Source: Paenibacillus sanguinis 2301083 = DSM 16941
GTDB lineage: Bacteria; Bacillota; Bacilli; Paenibacillales; Paenibacillaceae
DNA length: 64,000 bases
Direction: 5' to 3'
NCBI RefSeq assembly: GCF_000374825.1
Contig: NZ_KB895383.1
Span: forward strand, 62,001-126,000
The position numbers and the translations under genes are program-made. The notes under the pieces are model-generated. The model searched no databases, was not told the DNA's origin, and saw only the letters and a program-made list of their open reading frames with translations. The first letter of the stretch is position 1; every line of letters starts with the position of its first letter. Positions 35,557 through 43,713 of the stretch are shown piece by piece.

Positions 35557-36378
35557 ATGTTGATAACGAATTCTGCTCGCAAGCGGATGCTGAGCCTGGA
35601 AGCCAAGGAATGGGCGTTCCTGGTTCAGAGTCTGGGAATGAAGTCTTGGCCTGATCATCCTTTTTCCGCTTTTTTGGGGCTAGAGGAATTATCGGAGAAG
35701 GCTTTGCAAGAGGGCAGAGATCTGCTTGAGTCCAAAGGTTACCTGGTGTCCGGGTTTTCGGGCGAAGAACTGAATCTGCCTCCGGGAATGATGAAGGACG
35801 TGAGTGCCGTGCTGCGAGCAGTAAAGGGCTGCCGTCTTACCTACCACAGCGGCCAGCAAAGCTATGACGAGTATTGTCACTTTGCGGGTGATTACGTTAT
35901 GCGCCTGGAATGCTTGTCTCGTAACCATTCGGGCAAATATAACCTTGAGCGTGGCGGAACAGGGCAGATATGCGCAAAGCTCGCGGATAAAATGAAATGG
36001 AGTACGCGTATCTCCGGTCAACTCCCCGCTTTGCTCATGTCAAGAAAGCAATACGAGGCCGTGCTGAGAGATGCCCCAGAGCTTGAACTGAATGCCTTGA
36101 CAGACAGGCTCGCCCGAATTACAGATGATGCGGAAGGCAGCATTGCGCTGGCCCGGTCTATTTGGATGCGCATCGCCTATGGAGATATTCAGTGCTTTAC
36201 CCTCCATCAGGAAGGCTGGGAGCGGCAGCATATCCAGTTCATGAATAGCGAGTATACAAGCTGGCTTATTCGTTCAAGCACAAATCATGAAGAGGATTGG
36301 ATGATTGCGACTCCTACGCCCAGCCAGGCATTTCAGGAGATGCTGCAGCAATGGCTGTACCAGCCTGTGGACCTTTAG
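35557..36378 (+). CDS. Protein of unknown function, possibly EspG-like (273 aa)
   Basis: The 273-residue soluble protein starts with LSLEAKEWAFLVQSLGM and a helical segment ending LLESKGYL, followed by a beta-rich central part and a C-terminal helix. The order, length and the 'aspartate/proline loop, then small-residue helix' pattern recall ESX-secretion EspG chaperones, but I have no decisive motif. It has no signal peptide or membrane helix. AAGGAG lies nine bases before ATG 35557. No ESX genes are in the window. Treat as unknown. Confidence 0.75.
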   Translation: MLITNSARKRMLSLEAKEWAFLVQSLGMKSWPDHPFSAFLGLEELSEKALQEGRDLLESKGYLVSGFSGEELNLPPGMMKDVSAVLRAVKGCRLTYHSGQQSYDEYCHFAGDYVMRLECLSRNHSGKYNLERGGTGQICAKLADKMKWSTRISGQLPALLMSRKQYEAVLRDAPELELNALTDRLARITDDAEGSIALARSIWMRIAYGDIQCFTLHQEGWERQHIQFMNSEYTSWLIRSSTNHEEDWMIATPTPSQAFQEMLQQWLYQPVDL

Positions 36379-36412
36379 AAGCGTCAAGAATAAGTATTCA
36401 GACAACCGTATG

Positions 36413-36438
36413 GTTAAACTACATTTGAAAATGGGTAT
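36413..36438 (+). promoter_or_regulatory. Possible sigma-B-like promoter before the SDR gene
   Basis: GTTAAA and GGGTAT are separated by 14 bp, close to the Bacillus sigma-B form GTTTAA-N12-15-GGGTAT. It lies 60 bp before the start. Many Paenibacillus lack a clear sigma-B, so this is weak. Confidence 0.25.
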
Positions 36439-36498
36439 TCTGAAATCAATGGATACATGCTTGTAAAGAGCCTATGAATCGAATGGAGTGTGACGATT

Positions 36499-37305
36499 AT
36501 GACGGGAAAACGGGAAGGACACAGCGGTCGCTTTGAGGGCAAAACGGCCATTGTGACAGGGGCAGGTTCTGGCATTGGCAAAGCGACGGCCATGAAATTG
36601 GCCAGCGAAGGGGCAAAGGTGGCGTTATTTGACCTCTTGGATGAGCGAACGGAGCAGACTGCCGAGGAGATCAATGCCTTGTTCGCAGGTGCTGCTCGTG
36701 CTTTCGATGTAGATGTCTCCGATCCGCAGCGGGTAGAACAGGCCGTTACCGAAGCGGCTGAGCAATTTGACCGGATCGACATTGTCTTTGCCAATGCAGG
36801 CATTAACGGCAAGCTGGCACCGGTGGATGAATTGAGCTACGAAGAATGGGAGAAGACGTTGAACATTAACTTGACGGGCACCTTCCTGACGGTCAAATAC
36901 ACGGTTCCTTATCTGAAAAAGCAGGGCGGCAGCATTATCATTACAAGCTCGATTAATGGCAACGACAAGTTTTCGGGCTTTGGCATGTCCGCCTACAGCG
37001 CCACCAAGGCTGGCCAGGTAGCCTTTGCGAAGATGATTGCCCTGGAGCTGGCCCGTTACCGGATTCGTGTTAACGCCATTAGTCCGGGAGCCATCGCCAC
37101 GAATATCGACAAGTCTACGGAGAAGAGCAAAGAACTGGAGGATATTATTATTCCTGTGGAGTATCCCGAAGGCTCTCAGCCGCTGGAGGGTGGTCCGGGG
37201 AAGCCGGAGCATGTTGCCGATCTCGTTGCCTTTCTCGCCTCTGATGAATCCATTCATATCACCGGAGCTCGTGTTGTGATCGATGGGGCAGAATCCCTGC
37301 TTTAA
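36499..37305 (+). CDS. SDR-family oxidoreductase
   Basis: A 268-residue classical short-chain dehydrogenase. The cofactor motif is TGAGSGIGKA near residue 20, FANAGING follows, then catalytic Ser in TSSINGN and the YSATK Tyr-Lys pair. PGAI near 195 follows the active site. ATG 36499 has GGAG ten bases upstream; an in-frame GTG three codons earlier is less likely. The protein is distinct from the 299-residue SDR at 2157. Substrate is not predictable. Confidence 0.87.
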   Translation: MTGKREGHSGRFEGKTAIVTGAGSGIGKATAMKLASEGAKVALFDLLDERTEQTAEEINALFAGAARAFDVDVSDPQRVEQAVTEAAEQFDRIDIVFANAGINGKLAPVDELSYEEWEKTLNINLTGTFLTVKYTVPYLKKQGGSIIITSSINGNDKFSGFGMSAYSATKAGQVAFAKMIALELARYRIRVNAISPGAIATNIDKSTEKSKELEDIIIPVEYPEGSQPLEGGPGKPEHVADLVAFLASDESIHITGARVVIDGAESLL

Positions 37306-37330
37306 GGGTATGAAGCCAACTGAAAGGTCA

Positions 37331-37370
37331 ACCCCAAAAGCGTTGGTATCATGGCGTTTTTGGGGTTTTG
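37331..37370 (+). terminator. Rho-independent terminator after the SDR gene
   Basis: CCCCAAAAGCG pairs with CGTTTTTGGGG around a 12-base loop, followed by TTTTG. Confidence 0.75.
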
Positions 37371-37476
37371 TGCTTGGTGGAGCCAACTCGAGAGCAAAGC
37401 TTATTCACCTTTGAGAATGGATTTCTAACGTTTGAACTTAGGAAGTGGAGAAATTCATAGGCAAAAGCTAGATCAG

Positions 37477-38370
37477 CTATAACCTGCGAATAACTGTTTT
37501 ATAAAATCCAGTATCTATTAATGATCGGCTAACAAGGTATTCATGGTTTGGCAACAAATTTTCCATATAAGGGATAGACGGAGCATAAATCCAGGTTCCT
37601 CCTGGGATAAGTGATTTCAAAATTTCCATGTAAACTTTTGCATAGGAAATATCCAGCCCATCATGTTGTAAGAAATGGTGAAGAAAGTGACTGGTAAAAG
37701 AAAGATTGGATATAATCGTTCCCCATTTGTGGTTTCCATATTTAAACTCAAGCCAATTCCCTTTTATAAAGTAACCTCTATGAATCTGCGAGCGGTCCAT
37801 TCCATAAGCTTCCAACCCTTGTTCTCTTAAATATTCAACCAAATATCCATGTTCCCCACAACCAATATCCAATATCGGTTCTTTTAAAATGTTCCTATCC
37901 ATACTTAATAACTTCATTTGAAAGGCTGATGAATATTCAGTTGATATGAAATGCTTCGCATAACTATTAGAGTTACAGTTAATTTGGTAGATGACTGGAT
38001 TTGTTTTTCTTATAAACCAACGAATCCGTTCATAATGTCGTTTTTCGATTTCTTCAATGGGTAATTTAGCAGTATCGCGTAACGTCAACAAATAGATTTG
38101 TCGAATGATCAACGTATCTCCATTATTAAAATTGATATAGGGATCTGTTTGATAAAATGTCGTAATGAATCTATTTATGATTTTTTGTAGCAGAACGTCT
38201 AATTCTTCATTTGTAAATTCAACTGATTGCTCATGTAGCAATCGAAGTGCTTTTATCGTGTTTGTATTAAAATGGATTTGATTTTTTACAGTACAAAACA
38301 AGTTTTTGAATGAGCTTTGTTGAAACTGCTGATTTACCACATCAACTAATTCTGTCACGCTAACTTTCAT
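37477..38370 (-). CDS. Class I SAM-dependent methyltransferase-like protein
   Basis: A 297-residue protein. The SAM-binding motif I, ILDIGCGEHGYLVEYL, begins near residue 165, and YGMDRS is the acidic loop after strand 2. The first 150 residues are helical with no clear match. Codon use is strongly AT-biased compared with the neighbours. Its start overlaps the TetR stop (ATGA), so the two are translated together. The target is unknown; methylation of a small molecule or rRNA for resistance is only a guess. Confidence 0.72.
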   Translation of the reverse strand: MKVSVTELVDVVNQQFQQSSFKNLFCTVKNQIHFNTNTIKALRLLHEQSVEFTNEELDVLLQKIINRFITTFYQTDPYINFNNGDTLIIRQIYLLTLRDTAKLPIEEIEKRHYERIRWFIRKTNPVIYQINCNSNSYAKHFISTEYSSAFQMKLLSMDRNILKEPILDIGCGEHGYLVEYLREQGLEAYGMDRSQIHRGYFIKGNWLEFKYGNHKWGTIISNLSFTSHFLHHFLQHDGLDISYAKVYMEILKSLIPGGTWIYAPSIPYMENLLPNHEYLVSRSLIDTGFYKTVIRRL

Positions 38371-38981
38371 GCCTGTACATCGTACTCCTTTCTTAAATGA
38401 AGTGTAAAAAAAGTTACCGAAGTTTCCGCAATATGTTGTTTAAGCAGTATTTCATCCTGTATTAATCCTCTACCATTTATATAATTTGATACCTCGCCTA
38501 TAATATAGCAATGCACATCATGTAAGACACGGTGTATAGATTTTTTATCAGGCTTATTTAAATAAATACCAGTCCAGATATCGCTTAACCATTCAACCAT
38601 GGTCTCCACAGTTTTCTCCGTAGCGATTTTATCTTTATCGGGTCGCGCAACGTCAATGTAATCCAGCCATGCAAGACGAAACCAGCCTTTATTATCCAAA
38701 TAAAATTCGGACAAAAAATAATAAAACTGATAAAGCTTGGCCTTGGGATCTTGTATACCTTCAAGAATCAAGTCCATTTGTTGAATAAACTTTGTCACAA
38801 TTTCCATATGTGCTTCCCAAAGCAAGTCATTAAAAGAGGGGAAATAATTATATAAATTCGTATGAGCGCAGCCGAGAACACGAGCAATTTCTCGAAGATT
38901 TATTTTTCTAATGTCGCTTTTGTCCTTTAACAATTCAAGTGCGGTTTCAATGATTTGCTGTTTCGAGATGCTTTTTTTCAT
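38367..38981 (-). CDS. TetR-family transcriptional regulator
   Basis: A 204-residue regulator. The N-terminal helix-turn-helix reads INLREIARVLGCAHTNLYNYF near residues 27-47 (shown in part: LREIARVLGCAHTNLYNYF). The C-terminal two thirds are a helical ligand/dimerisation domain. It is AT-rich like the methyltransferase gene it is fused to by a 4-bp overlap. A perfect palindrome lies 16 bp before the start and is the probable autoregulatory operator. Confidence 0.88.
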   Translation of the reverse strand: MKKSISKQQIIETALELLKDKSDIRKINLREIARVLGCAHTNLYNYFPSFNDLLWEAHMEIVTKFIQQMDLILEGIQDPKAKLYQFYYFLSEFYLDNKGWFRLAWLDYIDVARPDKDKIATEKTVETMVEWLSDIWTGIYLNKPDKKSIHRVLHDVHCYIIGEVSNYINGRGLIQDEILLKQHIAETSVTFFTLHLRKEYDVQA

Positions 38982-38996
38982 AAATTATCGCCTTTC

Positions 38997-39015
38997 TAAT
39001 TACCATTGGTAATTA
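38997..39015. promoter_or_regulatory. Palindromic operator of the TetR regulator
   Basis: TAATTACCA and TGGTAATTA flank one central T: a perfect 9-bp inverted repeat, the usual size of TetR-family operators. It lies between the TetR start (38981) and a TTGACA hexamer on the minus strand (39045-39040). Confidence 0.75.
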
Positions 39016-39162
39016 AAGTTTGCATCTCTTTTGTATCATTGTCAATCCCCTCATCTATTGACACTTCCCGTTTTAAGCAGGCTTGTATATGTAGGGATGG
39101 ACGCAGGGGACCCAGGCCATGCTATGATAGAAATATATATAGATTGGATGGAGGCGATGGAG

Positions 39163-39528
39163 ATGTTGTCCTGGCTGGCCGAGCAGAGGATTGCAGAAGC
39201 AATGCGGCAGGGAGAATTCGACCATTTACCCGGAGAAGGCAAGCCGCTGAAAATAGAAGATTTGTCCGGTGTGCCTGAAGAACTGCGGATGGCGTATAAA
39301 GTCATGAAAAATGCAGGGTATGTTCCCGAGGAAATTCAGTTGCGCCATGACCTGGTGCGCCTTGACGACTTGATTGCCGCTTGCGGAGATGAGCCGGAGT
39401 TGGTGTCCCTTCAACGTAAGCGTTCTGAGCAGCAGCTACGCTTGAATATGTTGGCGGATCAACGTGGGTTGTACCATAACCCGGCATTTCAGCAATATGA
39501 AGGAGCGATCCGCCAAAGGCTGGAGTAA
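39163..39528 (+). CDS. DUF1992 (DnaJ-homologue type) protein
   Basis: A 121-residue soluble protein. AEQRIAEAMRQGEFDHLPGEGKPL is the DUF1992 signature (core: GEFDHLPGEGKPL), also found in DNAJC28-type proteins, and MKNAGYVPEEIQLR follows. Length is normal. ATG 39163 is selected because GGAGG at 39150-39154 is eight bases away; three upstream in-frame ATG codons lie within or before that site. Function is unknown. Confidence 0.82.
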   Translation: MLSWLAEQRIAEAMRQGEFDHLPGEGKPLKIEDLSGVPEELRMAYKVMKNAGYVPEEIQLRHDLVRLDDLIAACGDEPELVSLQRKRSEQQLRLNMLADQRGLYHNPAFQQYEGAIRQRLE

Positions 39529-39563
39529 CCATGATCAACGATGAATTTTTTACGGAAAGCCCG

Positions 39564-40523
39564 TTAGGGGATAAGTCGTCGAATCATGGCTTCTGTCAGC
39601 ATAAAGGGCGTGTGGGAGACTTGCTCCAGCTTGAAGCCGGTGATCAATTCGCTAGCCTTGACTGGCTCTGGCTGCTCCACAAGCCCACTGATGTAGGCAA
39701 GCCATCCAATAACGGCTTCGGGCCGGGTTCCGGCGGAACGGAGAGCGGAGAGGCCCAAATCACCATGACGTTTAGCCAGACGGTGGCCATCTTCGCCCAT
39801 AATTAACGGAGCATGAGCGAAGGCTGGTGGTGTAAGTCCCAAAGCATTATATAGCTGGAGCTGACGTGGCGTAGAATCGAGCAGATCTCCGCCTCTCAGC
39901 ACATGGGTGATCCCCATAGCTGCATCATCGACGGTTACGGCCAATTGGTACGAATATAATCCATCGGCACGGCGAACCACGAAATCACCCCCGCTTCCAG
40001 GCGGGAAATGCTGTGGTCCGGCGATGCCGTCAACAAATGAGGTGGCCGCATCATTCAGCGCAAAGCGTAGCGAAGGGGCCTTGAGCCTGGCTTTCTGCTG
40101 TTGCTCGGCAGGACTTAGTGTGCGGCAACGACCCGAATAAGAGATCCCTTCGGAAGCTAAGCCATGGGGGGCATTCGCAACGGAGAGAAGCTCCCTTCGA
40201 CTGCAGAAGCAAGGGTACAGCCTGCCGTCCTGTTGCAGCTGATGAAGAGCTCCCCAGTATAGCTGAGTGCGCTGGCTTTGCCAGTATGGACCATTGCTGT
40301 TCCCGGCCCCCGGGCCTTCGTCCCAATCCAGACCAAGCCAGCGCAGGTCCGCCATGATATTTTCTGCAATTTGCGGCCTGGAGCGCTGGATGTCAATATC
40401 CTCGATACGCAGCACAAATACTCCGGCGGCAGCACGTATCTGCAGCCAGGATAGCAGGGCAATCTTGGCATTGCCCAAATGCATATCCCCGGAGGGGGTA
40501 GGGGCAAATCGTCCGCGCAGCAT
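39564..40523 (-). CDS. gluQ: Glutamyl-Q tRNA(Asp) synthetase
   Basis: A 319-residue truncated GluRS paralogue without the anticodon-binding domain. FAPTPSGDMHLGNA contains the HIGH-type motif, CFCSRRE with YSGRC forms the zinc site typical of GluQRS, and RLAKRHGD is the KMSKS equivalent. It attaches glutamate to queuosine in tRNA(Asp). GGAAG precedes ATG 40523. It is transcribed away from hrpB and ends 35 bp from the DUF1992 gene. Confidence 0.93.
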   Translation of the reverse strand: MLRGRFAPTPSGDMHLGNAKIALLSWLQIRAAAGVFVLRIEDIDIQRSRPQIAENIMADLRWLGLDWDEGPGAGNSNGPYWQSQRTQLYWGALHQLQQDGRLYPCFCSRRELLSVANAPHGLASEGISYSGRCRTLSPAEQQQKARLKAPSLRFALNDAATSFVDGIAGPQHFPPGSGGDFVVRRADGLYSYQLAVTVDDAAMGITHVLRGGDLLDSTPRQLQLYNALGLTPPAFAHAPLIMGEDGHRLAKRHGDLGLSALRSAGTRPEAVIGWLAYISGLVEQPEPVKASELITGFKLEQVSHTPFMLTEAMIRRLIP

Positions 40524-40690
40524 ACATTCACTTCCTTATTCATTCATTGTATCTACGTTCAGTGCTATAAAAGTAGTATAATTATACAGCAATTTGGCCT
40601 CGGCTTGCAGCTATTTGCTTGATGAACGTGTATGTTCAAAAAGTCAGGTTTCCAAGCATCAAGCTACTTTTATATTGTAAGGAGAGAAAC

Positions 40691-43342
40691 ATGACTATTG
40701 TACCGATGCCGATCGACGAAGTTATTCCTGAGGTAAAGGCAGCCCTGAGCAAGGCTGGAGTCGCGGTGCTGCTGGCGGAGCCGGGGGCGGGGAAAACAAC
40801 ACGAACTCCACTTGCTTTGCTAAGCGAACCATGGCTGGAAGGACAGCATATTTTATTGCTGGAGCCCCGTCGCCTTGCCGCGCGCTCGGCTGCCGTATAT
40901 ATGGCAGCACAGCTTGGCGAGCCCGCAGGAGCAACCGTGGGCTATCGTATGCGCGGAGATAGCCGCGTATCCGATAGGACGCGGATCACTGTCGTGACCG
41001 AAGGGATTTTGACACGCATGTTGCAGCAAGATCCGGCTTTGCTGGGCACGGGGCTCATCATTTTTGACGAGTTCCACGAACGCAGCCTGCATGCGGATCT
41101 TGGCCTGGCTCTGGCGTGGCAAAGCCGTGAGCTGCTGCGCGAAGATCTGCGGCTGCTGGTAATGTCGGCTACCCTGGACCCGGCGCCGATTGCCGGGCTG
41201 CTGAATGGAGCCCCAGTCGTGCAAAGCGCGGGCCGCATGTATCCTGTGGATACGATCCATGTCGGGGGAGCATCAGGCGAACCGCTGGAGCAAAAGGTGG
41301 AGCGGGCGGTTCGTCGTGCACTGGCGGAGCATGAAGGCAGCTTGCTTGTCTTTCTACCGGGAGCGCGGGAAATTCGGCGCGTCGGTGATACATTGCAAGC
41401 AGGGGGATTGCCGGCTGGCGTCCTGCTGGCACCGCTATACGGAGCGCTGCCGCAAGCAGAGCAGCGACGGGCTATCGAGGCGCCTCCCGCAGGGCAGCGC
41501 AAGATCGTGCTGGCCACGTCCATCGCCGAGTCCAGCTTGACGGTGAACGGTGTGACGGTAGTGATCGATAGCGGGCTGCGCCGTACATCGCTTTTCTCAC
41601 CTCGCACCGGCATGAGCCGACTGGTCACCGTGCGAGCCGCACGGGACTCCGTCGATCAGCGGCGAGGGCGGGCCGGGCGTACAGCCCCGGGCGTATGCTA
41701 CCGCCTCTGGAGCGAGGAGGCTGACCGCCAGCTTGAGGCGCGCACGCCACCGGAGATGCTGGAGGCGGACCTGGCGCCGCTGGCGCTGGAACTGGCCGCG
41801 TGGGGAGCAGCCACGCCGGATGAGCTGGCGTGGCTGGACGCTCCGCCGGCGCCGCCGTATGCCCGCGCCGTGCAGCTACTGCGTGAGCTGGGGGCGCTGG
41901 ACGAGAACGGCCGTGTCACGGCACACGGCCGCCGCATGGCTGCGCTCGGGCTGCATCCGCGCCTGGCGCATATGCTGCTGCGCGCCCGCGAGCTTGGGCT
42001 TGGCGCGGAAGCGTGCGCCCTGGCCGCGCTGCTGGAGGAGCAAGGCCTGCTGCGCGGGCCAGCCGGCGGGGGCGCGGACCTGCGCAGCAGCCTGGCGCTG
42101 GTGCTGGCCGCCACGGGGCAGCCGGCATCCGCGCCAGGAGCCGCTGCAGGCGGTGCCCATGCCGCCGCGGAAGCCGCGGGCCGCTTGCCCGGCGCACGGG
42201 CGACACAGGGCCGCGACGCCTTGCAGCGCATCGCAGCCCTGGCGCGCCAGTGGGCGCAGCGGCTCGCGGAGCTTGAGCCAGCGGCCCCGGCGGCTGTGGC
42301 TTCGGCTGGCAGCGAAGCCATCCGGGCCAGCGCGGGCAGTGCGTCCTCAGCGGCGATGGCCTTAGCAGCAGACCGCTGGTGCGGCCTGCTGGTGGCCTTC
42401 GCCTATCCGGAGCGCATCGCCGCACGCCGTCCGGATGGCCGCTATCTGCTGCGGAGTGGGCGTGGCGCCCACCTGACGACAAAGGATTCGTTAGGCGCGG
42501 CTTCCTTCCTCGCTATTGCCGAAATCGACGATGAGGGGGCAGAGGGGCGAATCTGGCTAGCGGCTCCGCTGAACGAAGAAGATCTGTACCACTACTGTGC
42601 GCGGGATATTCGGGAGGAACGGAGTGCTGTTTGGGACGAGGCTTCGGGTACGGTTCGCGCCCGAATTCGCCGTACACTGGGCGCCATTTTGTTGAAGGAG
42701 CAGCCTGACCCTGAACCAGGTCCCGAGCAAATCGCTCAGGCCTGGCTGGATGCCGTTGCCACGAAGGGAGTGGGGATACTTCCCTGGACCGACAAGGCCC
42801 GCAAGCTGCAAGCGCGGCTGCTGTTCCTGCATCGGCTGAACAGCGATTGGCCAGACGTGTCCGATGAGACCTTGTCCGCAACGGCAGAAGAATGGCTGGC
42901 TCCCTATGTAACCGGCGTTCGCAAGCGTTCTGATCTGCAGGCCCTATCCTTGCACAGCATTCTGGAGCATCGGCTTACCTGGCCCCAACAGCAAGCACTA
43001 AACGATGAAGCACCTACTCATCTGCTGGTTCCCAGCGGCTCGAACATTCAGGTGCATTACGAAGGGCCGCAGGCTCCGTATGCCGCTGTGCGGCTTCAGG
43101 AGGTATTTGGACTAATGGAGACACCATGCGTTGGCTTTGGCCAAGTTCCCATCACGCTGCATCTGCTGTCTCCAGCAAGCCGCCCCGTACAGGTGACAGC
43201 CGATTTACGCAGCTTCTGGGCTAATACCTATTTTGATGTCAAAAAGGATCTGAAAGGCCGTTACCCCAAGCATTATTGGCCTGATGACCCGCTTGAGGCC
43301 ACCGCAACGCGCAGGGTACGTCCGCCGGAGGGCAAACGATAG
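40691..43342 (+). CDS. hrpB: ATP-dependent helicase HrpB
   Basis: An 883-residue DExH-box helicase. Walker A GAGKTT is near residue 34, motif II DEFH near 126, SAT near 158 and motif VI QRRGRAGR near 323; the C-terminal HrpB domain ends FDVKKDLKGRYPKHYWPDDP (core KGRYPKHYWP). Residues about 476-557 are an Ala/Gly-rich low-complexity stretch encoded by very GC-rich DNA. AAGGAGAG lies before ATG 40691; the frame is open 24 codons further upstream without a site. Role is RNA helicase of unknown target. Confidence 0.92.
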   Translation: MTIVPMPIDEVIPEVKAALSKAGVAVLLAEPGAGKTTRTPLALLSEPWLEGQHILLLEPRRLAARSAAVYMAAQLGEPAGATVGYRMRGDSRVSDRTRITVVTEGILTRMLQQDPALLGTGLIIFDEFHERSLHADLGLALAWQSRELLREDLRLLVMSATLDPAPIAGLLNGAPVVQSAGRMYPVDTIHVGGASGEPLEQKVERAVRRALAEHEGSLLVFLPGAREIRRVGDTLQAGGLPAGVLLAPLYGALPQAEQRRAIEAPPAGQRKIVLATSIAESSLTVNGVTVVIDSGLRRTSLFSPRTGMSRLVTVRAARDSVDQRRGRAGRTAPGVCYRLWSEEADRQLEARTPPEMLEADLAPLALELAAWGAATPDELAWLDAPPAPPYARAVQLLRELGALDENGRVTAHGRRMAALGLHPRLAHMLLRARELGLGAEACALAALLEEQGLLRGPAGGGADLRSSLALVLAATGQPASAPGAAAGGAHAAAEAAGRLPGARATQGRDALQRIAALARQWAQRLAELEPAAPAAVASAGSEAIRASAGSASSAAMALAADRWCGLLVAFAYPERIAARRPDGRYLLRSGRGAHLTTKDSLGAASFLAIAEIDDEGAEGRIWLAAPLNEEDLYHYCARDIREERSAVWDEASGTVRARIRRTLGAILLKEQPDPEPGPEQIAQAWLDAVATKGVGILPWTDKARKLQARLLFLHRLNSDWPDVSDETLSATAEEWLAPYVTGVRKRSDLQALSLHSILEHRLTWPQQQALNDEAPTHLLVPSGSNIQVHYEGPQAPYAAVRLQEVFGLMETPCVGFGQVPITLHLLSPASRPVQVTADLRSFWANTYFDVKKDLKGRYPKHYWPDDPLEATATRRVRPPEGKR

Positions 43343-43410
43343 TCGGGTAGAGATGCCGATAGATTTACACAAATTTAACAATATAGGACAGACTACTTGG
43401 CTTGCAATCG

Positions 43411-43439
43411 CAGCGTTCCTTTTGGGGCGCTGTTTTTTT
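43411..43439 (+). terminator. Rho-independent terminator after hrpB
   Basis: CAGCGTTCC pairs with GGGGCGCTG around a T-rich loop, followed by TTTTTTT (43432-43439). Confidence 0.75.
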
Positions 43440-43549
43440 GCGCCTGCGCTGTTATTCCTTTCTCTCATTTTATCCAATTATTTCTGAAGATTCGAGAAAA
43501 TAATAGAAATTTATCCTTTAATCGCCATTTTAATTGTGATTCAATAGAT

Positions 43550-43565
43550 TTGTAAACTTTTACAA
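43550..43565. promoter_or_regulatory. cre-like palindrome upstream of the chitinase
   Basis: TTGTAAA-CT-TTTACAA is a perfect inverted repeat and matches the cre consensus WTGNAANCGNWNNCWW except for T in place of the central G. It suggests CcpA control of chitin breakdown. Confidence 0.5.
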
Positions 43566-43713
43566 TATCATATAGGAGGGGATTGCCCGGACCAAGCAGA
43601 AAGTTAGGCCAACTTTAGCAGATTCATAGGAAAGGCGGTTTGCTTACGTGGTTTGCTTACTTTATTCCATTTCTATTTCATCACATTAAATACGAGAGAG
43701 AGGGATCTAAGTT

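Larger units (their letters stand above)
43343..43713. other. 371-bp region between hrpB and the chitinase gene
   Basis: It holds the hrpB terminator (43411-43439), then an AT-rich promoter area with a cre-like palindrome (43550-43565). After an AGGAGGGG tract (43574-43581) there is no convincing reading frame until the chitinase. I see no other RNA element. Confidence 0.7.

Noticed and set aside
41698-42482. Long open frames on the minus strand and in other frames inside hrpB
   Set aside because: They arise from the very GC-rich Ala/Gly segment, are compositionally biased and lack start signals.
43574-43618. 11-codon frame from TTG 43583 after AGGAGGGG, possible leader peptide for chitinase
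   Set aside because: The ribosome site is only one base from the TTG and no attenuator hairpin follows.
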